Shown: positions 15,569 to 23,764 of the stretch, piece by piece
Layout: every line of letters begins with the position of its first letter
Numbering within the stretch: the first letter of the stretch is position 1
Made by a program: the position numbers and the translations under genes
Source: Candidatus Effluviviaceae Genus I sp.
Lineage (GTDB): Bacteria; Joyebacterota; Joyebacteria; Joyebacterales; Joyebacteraceae
NCBI GenBank assembly: GCA_016867725.1
Contig: VGIX01000021.1
Coordinates: 1 to 32,497 of the forward strand
Length of the DNA stretch: 32,497 nucleotides
Reading direction: 5' to 3'
Notes under the pieces: model-generated
The model's database searches: none
What the model was told of the DNA's origin: nothing
The model's input: the letters and a program-made list of their open reading frames with translations, nothing else

Positions 15569-16198
15569 TCAACGCTTGAAGTCGCCCGTGACCTCGAAGC
15601 CCACGACGCTCGAACCGCCCGCACGCTCGATCCCCTTCTCCGCGGACTTCACGTTGGTCAGGCGGTCCTTGAACGCCGGGTCGGCCTCGAGCTGCATGGT
15701 GAACTCGCTGATCATCGTCGAACCGCGCCCCGCCTGGCTGGCCACGGCGTACCCCCTGATCACGATGCCGCCCGCCTTGGCCTCGCCCTTGCCCCGCTTC
15801 TTCGCGCCGTCTGACTGCTGCGCCGCCGTCGTGACGCGCACGCTCTCCAGCCAGACACCCTCGGGAAGACAGCGGACGATGCCCTCCCACAGCACCGACA
15901 CCGCCGGGCGCTTGTCGAGCAACCCCTCGATCTCCCGAAGGTCCGGTCGGACGCGGCTCAGCATCGTCGAGAGCTCGTCGCGGGTCGGCGTGCCGGGATA
16001 GAGCGCCGCGAGGTTGTCCTGAAGTCCGTCGATCTCGCTTGCGTACACGTCGATCATCCTGAAGTTGACGAACGAGAAGCAGGCGACGCCCAGGAACGTC
16101 AGCACGTACACGAGGACGGAGAAGGAGACCACGGAGAAGATCACCTTCTTCTGCCGCTCGGGTACGATGCGCTTTCTGATCAGGTTGACGTCGTACAT
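15569..16198 (-). CDS. pilN: Type IV pilus inner-membrane protein PilN-like
   Basis: A 209-residue bitopic membrane protein. It begins with the short cytoplasmic MYDVNLI motif, the conserved PilN segment that inserts into the groove of PilM. A membrane helix (about residues 18-43), a coiled region and a periplasmic ferredoxin-like domain follow, including LPEGVWLESVRVTTA. A Lys/Gly-rich loop (KKRGKGEAK) interrupts the domain. It starts 12 bases after the pilM stop and 79 bases before pilO. Typical length and context make the call secure. Confidence 0.92.
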   Translation of the reverse strand: MYDVNLIRKRIVPERQKKVIFSVVSFSVLVYVLTFLGVACFSFVNFRMIDVYASEIDGLQDNLAALYPGTPTRDELSTMLSRVRPDLREIEGLLDKRPAVSVLWEGIVRCLPEGVWLESVRVTTAAQQSDGAKKRGKGEAKAGGIVIRGYAVASQAGRGSTMISEFTMQLEADPAFKDRLTNVKSAEKGIERAGGSSVVGFEVTGDFKR

Positions 16199-16210
16199 TC
16201 CACCGCCCCG

Positions 16211-17233
16211 TCAGCTCACGTCGTTCTTGGCCGCCAGCGCCGCCGCGAGCGAGGCGAACGGCGCAAGCTCGTTCACGGCCGTCCGGTCGAACCGGTGCTC
16301 GTCGATCCGGACGCGCTCGAGCGCGTTCCAGTGACGCACCGTCGTGCCGGTCTCCTCCGCGATGGCCTCGGCAAGCCCCGGAAGCTGCGAGCACCCGCCG
16401 CAGAGGAAGATCGCGTCAACCTGCGTGCCGTGGTCCCTGGTCTGGTAGTACGCGAGCGATCTCGAGATCTCGCCGGCAAGCTGTTTCGTCACGCCCTCGA
16501 TGGCGTAGATGACCATGGGGTTCCTCGCGGACTCCACGACCTTCGCGCGCTCCGCCTCCGCGAACGACACGCCGAGCGCCTGCGCCACGGCCTGCGTGTA
16601 CGCGTTTCCCGCGACGTCGATGTCGCGCACGACCGGCAGCGTCCCCGCCCGCGCGATCCCGATGCTCGAGGTCGTCGCGCCGACGTCGAGGACGGCGACC
16701 GTCTCCGGGACGCCGGGCTCGGAGAGCGCGGCGTCCAGAAGCGCCAGAGCGTCCACGGTGACGCGGCGCGGCTCGAGCCCGCACCCCTTGAGCAGCCTGA
16801 GCCGCTCGTCAACCTGGGCCCGCGTCGCGGCCACGAAGACCACGTCGGTCCTCCCCGCCGCCTCGGAGGCTGCCGATCGCACGATCGAGTAGTCGACGTA
16901 GGCGTCCTTGATGTCGAACGGGATGACCTGGCTTCCCTCGTACCAGACGGCGCCGTCGAGCTCGTTCGGAGCGAGCTTCGGGAACTGGAACCCGCGCACC
17001 GCCACGTGCTGACCGCTGACGGCCGTCGCGACGCGCTTGGTGGACACGCCGGCCGTCTCGAGGACGCTCTCCACGGCCTCCGCGTAGCACGGGCCCGCTC
17101 CGCGGTCCTCGACGACGGCCATCGCGATGCTCCGGAGCTCAAGCCCTCCGGACGCGTGACCCAGCTCGATCAGCTTGACCGACCTCGAGCCCACGTCGAG
17201 GCCGAGGATGTTCCTGAATTCACAGTTGCGCAA
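16211..17233 (-). CDS. pilM: Type IV pilus assembly ATPase-like protein PilM
   Basis: PilM is an actin-like cytoplasmic protein that binds PilN and connects it to the motor. The 340-residue protein has the FtsA/actin signatures: phosphate-1 motif ILGLDVGSRSVKLIEL near residue 10, phosphate-2-like VAVLDVGATTSSIGI at about 185-200, and an adenosine-type motif IFLCGGCSQLPGL at about 285. The start is TTG (17231-17233), with a GGGGGAG stretch 8 bases upstream. Its neighbours pilN and the pilins fit. ATP binding is expected, hydrolysis is not established in the family. Confidence 0.95.
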   Translation of the reverse strand: MRNCEFRNILGLDVGSRSVKLIELGHASGGLELRSIAMAVVEDRGAGPCYAEAVESVLETAGVSTKRVATAVSGQHVAVRGFQFPKLAPNELDGAVWYEGSQVIPFDIKDAYVDYSIVRSAASEAAGRTDVVFVAATRAQVDERLRLLKGCGLEPRRVTVDALALLDAALSEPGVPETVAVLDVGATTSSIGIARAGTLPVVRDIDVAGNAYTQAVAQALGVSFAEAERAKVVESARNPMVIYAIEGVTKQLAGEISRSLAYYQTRDHGTQVDAIFLCGGCSQLPGLAEAIAEETGTTVRHWNALERVRIDEHRFDRTAVNELAPFASLAAALAAKNDVS

Positions 17234-17293
17234 ACGAACCGCTCCCCCTGCCCCGCCGGAGGACGGGCGAACCGGTGCGCCGCTCGCGGGTCG

Positions 17294-17725
17294 TTACTCC
17301 GCGAGCAGGTCGCCGTCCTGGTTGATCGTCCTCACGATGCGGGCGGCCTCGGCCGCGTACGGCGCAACGCTGTGGTCGCCGTCGCACTTGATCGTGTACG
17401 TGTTCGCCCCCGGCGCCCCGTCGAAGGTGTAGCACTCGGCGCTGAACCACCTTCCAAGAAGATCGCTGTCGGTGACCCCGAGAACCCCGCCCACGGTCAC
17501 GAGCGCTCCGTCCGTGAAGGACGCGTGCTCGTAGGTTCCGTGCTCGGCGTAGTGCGCCCGCATCGCCTTCCTCGCGAGGCCGAGCCCCGACATGGCCTCC
17601 GTGGCGCGCGACCGCTCCGGCACGATCTGATACATGGGGATGGCCACCGCCGCCAGGATGCCGACGACCATCACGACGATCAGGAGCTCGACGAGCGTGA
17701 AGCCTCTGTTGCTGCGTCTGTGCAT
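17294..17725 (-). CDS. Type IV major-type pilin, second tandem copy
   Basis: A 143-residue prepilin. An 8-residue basic leader ending in Gly is followed by FTLVELLIVVMVVGILAAVAIP, with Glu at mature position 5. The globular part has two Cys (98 and 114) that probably form the C-terminal disulfide loop. It aligns without gaps to the preceding pilin; by hand count 93 of 143 residues match. I chose the ATG at 17725 with GAGG upstream rather than a GTG three codons earlier. It lies 147 bases after the first pilin, a gap filled by strong hairpins, so it may be expressed at a lower level. It could be a structural alternative or a minor subunit. Confidence 0.92.
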   Translation of the reverse strand: MHRRSNRGFTLVELLIVVMVVGILAAVAIPMYQIVPERSRATEAMSGLGLARKAMRAHYAEHGTYEHASFTDGALVTVGGVLGVTDSDLLGRWFSAECYTFDGAPGANTYTIKCDGDHSVAPYAAEAARIVRTINQDGDLLAE

Positions 17726-17758
17726 GTCCGTCACCTCGCCCTACCCCACCAATGCCGC

Positions 17759-17860
17759 GCGCCTTCTCGCGAAGGCGCCCCTCGGAAGCGACAGCGGTGC
17801 TGGCCTCGGCACTCCTCCTCCCGCCGTACGGCGGGGGTGACGCTCATGCGCCACCCCCGC
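17759..17860 (-). other. Hairpin cluster between the two pilin genes
   Basis: Two perfect hairpins lie in the 147-base gap. GCGGGGGTG (17831-17839) pairs with CACCCCCGC (17852-17860), starting 13 bases past the first pilin stop on the minus strand, and GCGCCTTC (17759-17766) pairs with GAAGGCGC (17771-17778). A palindrome CCGCCGTACGGCGG overlaps the first as an alternative fold. No T-tract follows. Strong 3' hairpins after a pilin gene usually stabilise or partly terminate the mRNA and so raise its level over downstream genes. Confidence 0.5.
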
Positions 17861-17872
17861 GCGCATGGCCGG

Positions 17873-18304
17873 CTAGCCATTCGTGATGTCGCCGTCTTCG
17901 TTGATCGTACGAACGATGTCCGCGACCTCAGCAGCGTTCGTCGCCGTGCTGTTGGCGCCGTCGCACTCGATCGTGAACGCGTTGGCAGTCGCGTCGCCAT
18001 CGAACGTGTAGCACTCGGTGCTGAAATAGCGGCCCAACAGGTCGTTGTCACTGACGTCCAGGACACCGCCGTTGGTCACCTGATCGCCGTCCGTGAAGTT
18101 CGCGTTCACGTACGTGCCGTGCTCCGCGAAGTAGACGCGCATGGCGCCCCGGATCGTGCCGAGGGCGGCCACCGCCTCCGACGCCTTGGCGCGCTCGGTG
18201 GCACCCTGATACATCGGGATAGCCACGGCGGCCAGGATACCCACGATGATGACGACGATCATGAGCTCGACGAGGGTGAAGCCCCTCTGATTCCTGCGCA
18301 GCAT
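17873..18304 (-). CDS. pilA: Type IV major pilin, first tandem copy
   Basis: A 143-residue prepilin with an 8-residue leader (MLRRNQRG) and mature start FTLVELMIVVIIVGILAAVAIP. Phe1 is methylated after PilD cleavage in this class, and Glu5 is present. The C-terminal part includes LLGRYFSTECYTFDG and Cys98/Cys114, a probable disulfide. The ATG at 18304 follows an almost perfect ribosome site (AAGGAGGTGA), the strongest in the cluster, which fits a highly expressed subunit. It lies 48 bases after pilC. A tandem paralogue follows. The length is intermediate between geopilin-like short pilins and long type IVa pilins. Confidence 0.94.
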   Translation of the reverse strand: MLRRNQRGFTLVELMIVVIIVGILAAVAIPMYQGATERAKASEAVAALGTIRGAMRVYFAEHGTYVNANFTDGDQVTNGGVLDVSDNDLLGRYFSTECYTFDGDATANAFTIECDGANSTATNAAEVADIVRTINEDGDITNG

Positions 18305-18352
18305 TGTTCTCACCTCCTTCCCTGCTCTCGTTGAAGGCCCTGTCTTGACCCC

Positions 18353-19558
18353 TTACTGAATCCCTGTTGCCATCTGGAAGATGGGCAGGTAGATAGCCAG
18401 GACGACCACGGTCACGATCCCGCCCAGGCCCACGATCAGCGCGGGCTCGATCATCGAGGTGAGTCCGGCTATCGCAGCATCGACCTCCCTCGTGTAGAAG
18501 TCCGAGATCTTGTCCAACATCTGCGGGAGACTCCCGGACCCTTCTCCCGCGGCCACCATGCTCACGACCATCTTCGGGAAGACCGGCGATTCGGCGAGCT
18601 TCTCGGAGATGGTCGCGCCGTTGATCACGCCGACCATGACGTTGTCGATGGCCTCCTTGACGACCAGGTTGCCCGAGGTCTGCCCGACGATCTCGAGCGC
18701 GGAGACGACGGGGACGCCGTTCTGCATGAGCGTCCCGAGCGTGCGGCTGAACCGCGCGACCGACGCCTTGAGGACGAGCTTGCCCATGACCGGGGCCCTG
18801 ATCATGAGCTCGTCGATCTTGTGTCTCCCAGCGGGCGTGCCCTTCCAGCGCCAGAACAGGTAGGCGCCGATCGCCAGGAGGAGGAACTCCCACAGCAGGT
18901 TGTTGCCGATGAACCTCGACGTCCCGATGAGGAACTTGGTGATCGGCGGCAGGTCCAGCGCGAAGTCCGAGAAGATCTTCTCGAACTGCGGGATGAGGAA
19001 CAGCATGATGCCCGCCACCGCGATGACGAAGAAGCCCGCGATGAACGCCGGGTACGCCGACGCCGCCTTGATCTTGTTGGCCAGAGCGTCCCGCGCCTCG
19101 AGGTAGTCGCCGAGCCGCGCGAGCACGCTCGGAAGCGCGCCCGACTCCTCGCCGGCCTTGACCATCGCCGTGAAGAGGACCGAGAACACCCTCGGGTGCT
19201 TGGCGAGCGCCTGGGAGAGCGTCGAGCCCGCCTCGATGTCGGTGCCGACCTCCTTGAGGACCGCCGCGAGCGTGGCGCTGTCGATCTGCTCGCGGATGTT
19301 GTCGATCGAGGTGAGCACGGGGAGACCGGCCTCGAGCATGGCCGAGAGCTGCCGGCAGAGGATGGCCAGGTGCTTGATCTTGACCGAGCCGCCCCGGCGG
19401 GTCTTGGCCTTGGCGGTCGACACCGCGGGCGCCACGGAGATGACGACGAGGCCCTCCTTGCGGAGCACCGAAACGAGGCTCATCTCGGAGTCGGCCGGAC
19501 GGACGCCGCTTACGGTCCGCCCGTTCAGCGACTTGGCCGTGTACGCAAACTCAGGCAT
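18353..19558 (-). CDS. pilC: Type IV pilus inner-membrane platform protein PilC
   Basis: PilC is the polytopic platform that converts motor rotation into pilin insertion. The 401-residue protein has two T2SSF domains (about residues 65-190 and 268-390), each with a GAE-type loop (AMVKAGEESGALPSVL and SMVAAGEGSGSLPQML). Membrane segments lie near 170-190, 220-235 and at the C-terminus. GAGGAG precedes the ATG. It sits between pilT and pilA, 24 and 48 bases away. Confidence 0.96.
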   Translation of the reverse strand: MPEFAYTAKSLNGRTVSGVRPADSEMSLVSVLRKEGLVVISVAPAVSTAKAKTRRGGSVKIKHLAILCRQLSAMLEAGLPVLTSIDNIREQIDSATLAAVLKEVGTDIEAGSTLSQALAKHPRVFSVLFTAMVKAGEESGALPSVLARLGDYLEARDALANKIKAASAYPAFIAGFFVIAVAGIMLFLIPQFEKIFSDFALDLPPITKFLIGTSRFIGNNLLWEFLLLAIGAYLFWRWKGTPAGRHKIDELMIRAPVMGKLVLKASVARFSRTLGTLMQNGVPVVSALEIVGQTSGNLVVKEAIDNVMVGVINGATISEKLAESPVFPKMVVSMVAAGEGSGSLPQMLDKISDFYTREVDAAIAGLTSMIEPALIVGLGGIVTVVVLAIYLPIFQMATGIQ

Positions 19559-19582
19559 CGCGCTCCTCTTCAGTCGAAGACG

Positions 19583-20692
19583 CTACATGGCCCGCCGCGC
19601 GGAGTGCGCGGCCGGATGAGGCGTCAGGTCGAGCCTTCCGAGGTCTCTGAGGATCCCCTTCACGTCGTTCGAGGAGCCTACCGCCACCTCGGGGGTGATC
19701 CTCTTCTTCCTCACCAGTCGCACGAGCGTCGAGTTCAGGCTATGCATGCCTTCCTTCGAACCCGTCTCGATCGCCGAACGGAGCTGCTGGAGGTTGTTCT
19801 CCCGGATGAGGTTCCGGACGGCCGGCGTCGCCACCATGAGCTCCGTGGCCAGAACGCGGCCCGTGCCGCACGCATCGGGCAGCAGCTGCTGCACCAGGAC
19901 GCCCTCGAGGCAGAGCGAGATCTGCGTCCGCACGCCCTGCTGCTCGTGCGGCGGGAAGATGTCGAGGATGCGGCTGATGGCCTGCGGCGCTTCGCTCGTG
20001 TGGACCGTCGTGAGAACCAGATGGCCCGTCTCCGCGAGCGTGAGCGCGGTCCGGACGGTCTCGAGGTCGCGGATCTCGCCGATGCAGATCACGTCGGGGT
20101 CCTGCCGGAGAACCTGCCGCACCGCGTCCGCGAACGAGACGGTGTCACGCCCGATCTCGCGCTGGTTGATGATGGAGCACTTGTGGCGGTGCAGGTACTC
20201 GATCGGGTCCTCCACCGAGACGATGTGCACGCATTGCATGGCGTTGATGTGGCTGATCATGGACGCGAGCGTCGTCGACTTGCCCGAGCCCGTCGGGCCG
20301 CTCACGAGGACCAGGCCGGAAAGCCGCTCGCAGAACTCCTTCATGATCGGCGGCACGCCCAGCTCCTCCATCGTGGGGATCTCCCACGGGAGATGCCGGA
20401 CCGCCGAAGCCACCGTGCCTCTCTGGTAGAACACGTTGAGCCTGAAGCGCCCCAGGCCCTCGACGCTGAACGACGTGTCGAGCCCTCGCTCCGCCTCCAG
20501 CCGCGCGATGCGCTTCTCGTCGAGCATCGCGAACGAGAGCTCGCGGCTCTTCTCGGGGCTCAGGACGGGCCTGTCGGTCGCCAGCAGCGTGCCGTCGATC
20601 CTGACCTGGGGCGGCACGCCCGGCGTGAGGTGCAGGTCCGACGCCCTGCGCTCCACCGTCTCCTTGAGCAGTTCCAGTATCTCCGGCGACAT
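19583..20692 (-). CDS. pilT: Type IV pilus retraction ATPase PilT
   Basis: PilT is a cytoplasmic hexameric AAA+ ATPase that depolymerises the pilus, driving twitching and surface sensing. The 369-residue protein has Walker A GPTGSGKST near residue 140, an Asp box (VSVEDPIEYLH), Walker B (DPDVICIGEIRD) and the His box (VLTTVHTSEAPQAISRILDIFP). The length and the HTSEAPQ sequence distinguish PilT from PilB. It follows pilB after 32 bases and precedes pilC. Its presence predicts retractable pili. Confidence 0.96.
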   Translation of the reverse strand: MSPEILELLKETVERRASDLHLTPGVPPQVRIDGTLLATDRPVLSPEKSRELSFAMLDEKRIARLEAERGLDTSFSVEGLGRFRLNVFYQRGTVASAVRHLPWEIPTMEELGVPPIMKEFCERLSGLVLVSGPTGSGKSTTLASMISHINAMQCVHIVSVEDPIEYLHRHKCSIINQREIGRDTVSFADAVRQVLRQDPDVICIGEIRDLETVRTALTLAETGHLVLTTVHTSEAPQAISRILDIFPPHEQQGVRTQISLCLEGVLVQQLLPDACGTGRVLATELMVATPAVRNLIRENNLQQLRSAIETGSKEGMHSLNSTLVRLVRKKRITPEVAVGSSNDVKGILRDLGRLDLTPHPAAHSARRAM

Positions 20693-20724
20693 ACCCGTTC
20701 CCCCACTCGTCCGATCAGGACTGC

Positions 20725-22344
20725 TTAGGACGCGTCCATGGCCACGGCCAGGACCTCATCGATCGTGGTGAGGCCCTCCCGCACCTTCTCCATGCCGTTC
20801 GCGATGAGCGACTTCATGCCGTCGGCGATCGCCCGATCGCGTATCGCCGATCCAACGACTCCCGTGAGGATGAGGTCCTTGATCGTCCGGGTCATGGGGA
20901 AGAGCTCGTAGACCGCCATCCGCCCCTTGTACCCCGTGTGCGAGCACTCGCGGCATCCCTCACCCTCGTAGAACGTCGCGTCTCCCGCGTCAGGCAGGAA
21001 CTGGCGGAACCTCGCGACCGCCGCGTCGTCGAGCTCGACGGGCCGCTTGCAGTTGCCGCAGATCCTCCGCACGAGACGCTGCGCGATGACCAGATTGAGC
21101 GACGAGCAGATGAGATAGGGCTCGATGCCCATGTTCAGGAGCCGGTCCACCGTCGACGTGGCGTCGTTGGTGTGCAGCGTGCTGAAGACCAGGTGGCCGG
21201 TCTGCGCGGCCTTGATGGCGATAGACGCCGTCTCGAAGTCGCGGACCTCGCCCACCAGGATCACGTCGGGGTCCTGACGCAGGAACGACCGCAGCGCCGC
21301 CGCGAAGTCGAGGCCGATCTCCGGTCTCGCCCTCACCTGGTTCACGCCGGCGAGCTCGTACTCGACCGGGTCCTCCACCGTCATGATGTTCTTGCCGGGC
21401 GAGTTGATCTGGGACAGCGCCGAGTACAGGGTGGTCGTCTTGCCGCTTCCGGTCGGGCCCGTGAGCAACACCATGCCGTGCGGGCGGTGGATGCACTCCT
21501 GGATCAGCGCGAGCGACGCGTCGTCGAACCCGAGGTCCTCGAGGTTCGTCTTGAGGTTGCACTTGTCCAGGAGCCTCATGACGACCTTCTCGCCGTAGAT
21601 CGTCGGGATGATCGACACGCGGATGTCCACGACGCGGTGCATCACCTTGACGCGGCAGCTCCCGTCCTGCGGGAGCCTGCGCTCGGCGATGTTCAGGCCC
21701 GAGAGGATCTTGATCCTCGAGGTGATCGCCCACTGCATCCGCTTCGGCGGCGGGAGGATCTCGCGCAGCACGCCGTCCACGCGGAGCCGCACCGCGATGT
21801 CCTTCTCCCGCGGCTCGATGTGGATGTCGCTCGCCCCCTCCTCGATCGCCTGGAGCAGGATCAGGTTCACGAGCCTGATGACGGGGGCGTCGTTCGGCTC
21901 GATCGAGAGCTGCTCCGTGTCCCCGTCGGTCTGCGTAGAGGCCTGGACCTCAACGTCGACGATGTTCTGGATGCTCTTCTCGATGTCGAGGACCTCGCCG
22001 TAGTACTTCTCGATCGCGGCGAGGATCTGCTCGGGATCGGCGGCCGCCGGGCGGATTTCGTAGCCGGTGTTGGCGGCGACGGTGTCCGTCGCGATGACGT
22101 CGAGCGGGTCCTCCATCGCCACGAGCAGCGCGTCGTTCTCCTGCGCCACCGCGACCAGGTGGAACCGCCGCGCCATCTCGCGCGGGATCAGTCGGACGAT
22201 GTGAGGGTCGATCTCGAGCCTGGCGATCTCAAGCCGGGCCCCGGGATCGGTCACGATGCCACCCACGGTCTCCGCCCTTTGCCTTTCACCCGCTCCGGGC
22301 CATGTCCCCCTGCGGGTCAGTGCCGTGACTACTGCAAGGCTCAT
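20725..22344 (-). CDS. pilB: Type IV pilus extension ATPase PilB, short N-terminus
   Basis: PilB powers pilus extension. The frame from the ATG at 22344 gives 539 residues; GTG codons at 22266 and 22254 are alternatives, and none has an ideal ribosome site. The first recognisable sequence (RLEIDPHIVRLIPREMARRFHLVAVA) belongs to the second half of the T2SSE N-terminal region, so the usual first N-terminal domain (about 70 residues) is missing. Walker A GPTGSGKTT, VEDPVEYELAGVNQVRARP, Walker B DPDVILVGEVRD and the zinc tetracysteine (CGNC and CREC) are intact. In some PilB proteins the missing domain binds c-di-GMP; here a c-di-GMP-type phosphodiesterase regulator is the adjacent upstream gene. 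Confidence 0.95.
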   Translation of the reverse strand: MSLAVVTALTRRGTWPGAGERQRAETVGGIVTDPGARLEIARLEIDPHIVRLIPREMARRFHLVAVAQENDALLVAMEDPLDVIATDTVAANTGYEIRPAAADPEQILAAIEKYYGEVLDIEKSIQNIVDVEVQASTQTDGDTEQLSIEPNDAPVIRLVNLILLQAIEEGASDIHIEPREKDIAVRLRVDGVLREILPPPKRMQWAITSRIKILSGLNIAERRLPQDGSCRVKVMHRVVDIRVSIIPTIYGEKVVMRLLDKCNLKTNLEDLGFDDASLALIQECIHRPHGMVLLTGPTGSGKTTTLYSALSQINSPGKNIMTVEDPVEYELAGVNQVRARPEIGLDFAAALRSFLRQDPDVILVGEVRDFETASIAIKAAQTGHLVFSTLHTNDATSTVDRLLNMGIEPYLICSSLNLVIAQRLVRRICGNCKRPVELDDAAVARFRQFLPDAGDATFYEGEGCRECSHTGYKGRMAVYELFPMTRTIKDLILTGVVGSAIRDRAIADGMKSLIANGMEKVREGLTTIDEVLAVAMDAS

Positions 22345-22401
22345 GCCAGCGGGCGGGTGATGCGAAGAGGGGTCTAACGCTTTGTACGGTAATAAGTTGT
22401 G

Positions 22402-23532
22402 TCAATCGGACGATCTGGCAGGAACCGGCCGTGCGGCCATCGAAACGGAAGGCTTCGCATCCTGCAAGAAAAGCGTAGAGACCCCGCCCTCGGCCCCGCG
22501 TGCCGCGCTCCGGGCGCACCCGTGGGAGCTGCAGAAGGCGCGGACGATCACCGGGTCGAACTGCGTGCCGGCCCCCGCCTCGACGATGTCCAGGGTCTCC
22601 ACGTCGGAGAGCGCCTCGCGGTATGGCCGCCGCGACGTCAGCGCGTCGTACGTGTCGGCCACGGCGAGGATGCGCGCCCCGAGCGGGATCGCGGCCCCGC
22701 GGAGACCGTCCGGGTAGCCCGTGCCGTCGAACCGCTCGTGGTGGTGGCGCACGACCTGGATCACGTCGCGAAGCTCGTCGATCGGACCGAGGATCCGCTC
22801 GGCCAGGACGGGATGCTGCTGCACGATCTCCCACTCCCCGGCGTCGAGCTTGCCCTGCTTGTTGAGCACGCTCTCCTTGATCCCGATCTTGCCGATGTCG
22901 TGAAGGAACCCCGCGATCCAGATGTTCTCGACGTCCGTCTGCGGGAGCTTGAGGTACTGCGCGATGCTCACCGCTTCCTCCGCGACGCGCTCCGAGTGGC
23001 CCTGCGTGTACTCGTCCTTCGCCTCCAGCGCGTGCGCCAGCGCCTTGATGCTGCTGATGAAGAGGCGTCTGAGGCCATCGTTCGCTTCGTTCAGCTGGCT
23101 CGTGCGGTCCTCGACCATCGACTCCAAATTCAGCTGGTACTCCCGGTTCTCGCGGACGAGCCGGCGCTTCTCAACAGCGCGGTCCACCGTGAGCGAGAGC
23201 TTCGCGAGATTGAGGGGCTTGGCGAGATGGTCGTAGGCCCCGAGGCGCATCGCCTCCACGGCGCAGTCCACGTCGGGAGATCCCGTGATCATGATCACGG
23301 CGACCTCCTGGTCCGTGAGCCGCACGCGGCGAAGGAGCTCAACGCCGTTCATCCCGGGGAGGTTGACGTCGGAGAGCAGGCAGTCGTAGCTCACCTGCGT
23401 GATGCGGGCCAGCGCCGTCTCCGCGTCGGACGCGAGGTCGCATGCGTAGCCGTCGGCCGAGAGCTTCCGGGACACGACGTCCCGGATGCACTGCTCGTCA
23501 TCGATGATGAGAACACGTCCCTTCGGCTCCAA
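22402..23532 (-). CDS. Response regulator with HD-GYP phosphodiesterase domain
   Basis: A two-domain signalling protein of 376 residues. The receiver domain (1-120) has Asp11/Asp12, phospho-acceptor Asp55 in LLSDVNLPG and Lys105. A coiled linker (about 120-155) is followed by an HD-GYP domain with HD at 211-212 (FLHDIGKIGI) and HHHERFDGTGYPDGL containing GYP at 272-274, so the c-di-GMP hydrolysing site looks complete. I chose the TTG at 23530-23532, 5 bases after GGGGAGGA, because it begins right at the receiver domain; a GTG at 23586 would add 18 Arg-rich residues. It is the first gene of the pilus run, 57 bases before pilB, and no PilS-like kinase is nearby. Confidence 0.92.
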   Translation of the reverse strand: MEPKGRVLIIDDEQCIRDVVSRKLSADGYACDLASDAETALARITQVSYDCLLSDVNLPGMNGVELLRRVRLTDQEVAVIMITGSPDVDCAVEAMRLGAYDHLAKPLNLAKLSLTVDRAVEKRRLVRENREYQLNLESMVEDRTSQLNEANDGLRRLFISSIKALAHALEAKDEYTQGHSERVAEEAVSIAQYLKLPQTDVENIWIAGFLHDIGKIGIKESVLNKQGKLDAGEWEIVQQHPVLAERILGPIDELRDVIQVVRHHHERFDGTGYPDGLRGAAIPLGARILAVADTYDALTSRRPYREALSDVETLDIVEAGAGTQFDPVIVRAFCSSHGCARSAARGAEGGVSTLFLQDAKPSVSMAARPVPARSSD

Positions 23533-23604
23533 CGCGGTCCTCCCCACTGGGCGCCGTGCGCGCGAAGAGCCGCGAGCCCGGTTCACCCACTCCGTGGGCG
23601 ACCA

Positions 23605-23620
23605 AGCAAGTTCCGTTCCA
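23605..23620 (-). promoter_or_regulatory. Possible sigma-54-type promoter of the HD-GYP/pilus operon
   Basis: On the minus strand TGGAACGGAACTTGCT fits the -24/-12 class: GG, exactly 10 bases, then GC, with TTGCT complete and a single change (A for C) in TGGCAC. The expected start is near 23594, giving a leader of about 60 bases to the TTG. Sigma-54 control of type IV pilus genes through PilR-like activators is known in several bacteria. Confidence 0.45.
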
Positions 23621-23764
23621 GTGAGTGAAGATAGAAGCGATGAGGGGTCAGCGCCGGACGGCTATGAGGTTTGCAAAGGGACCTGCGGGTTTACTGCACA
23701 GTCGTTCTCGGAGGCGCATCTGCGCCGGCCGCGAGGCGACCGCGCACGGCAACGGCCGCCGCCG

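Noticed and set aside
22345-22407. Promoter for pilB with TTGACA at the HD-GYP stop codon
   Set aside because: The -35 is perfect on the minus strand, but no -10 fits at normal spacing; pilB is more simply read from the upstream operon promoter.
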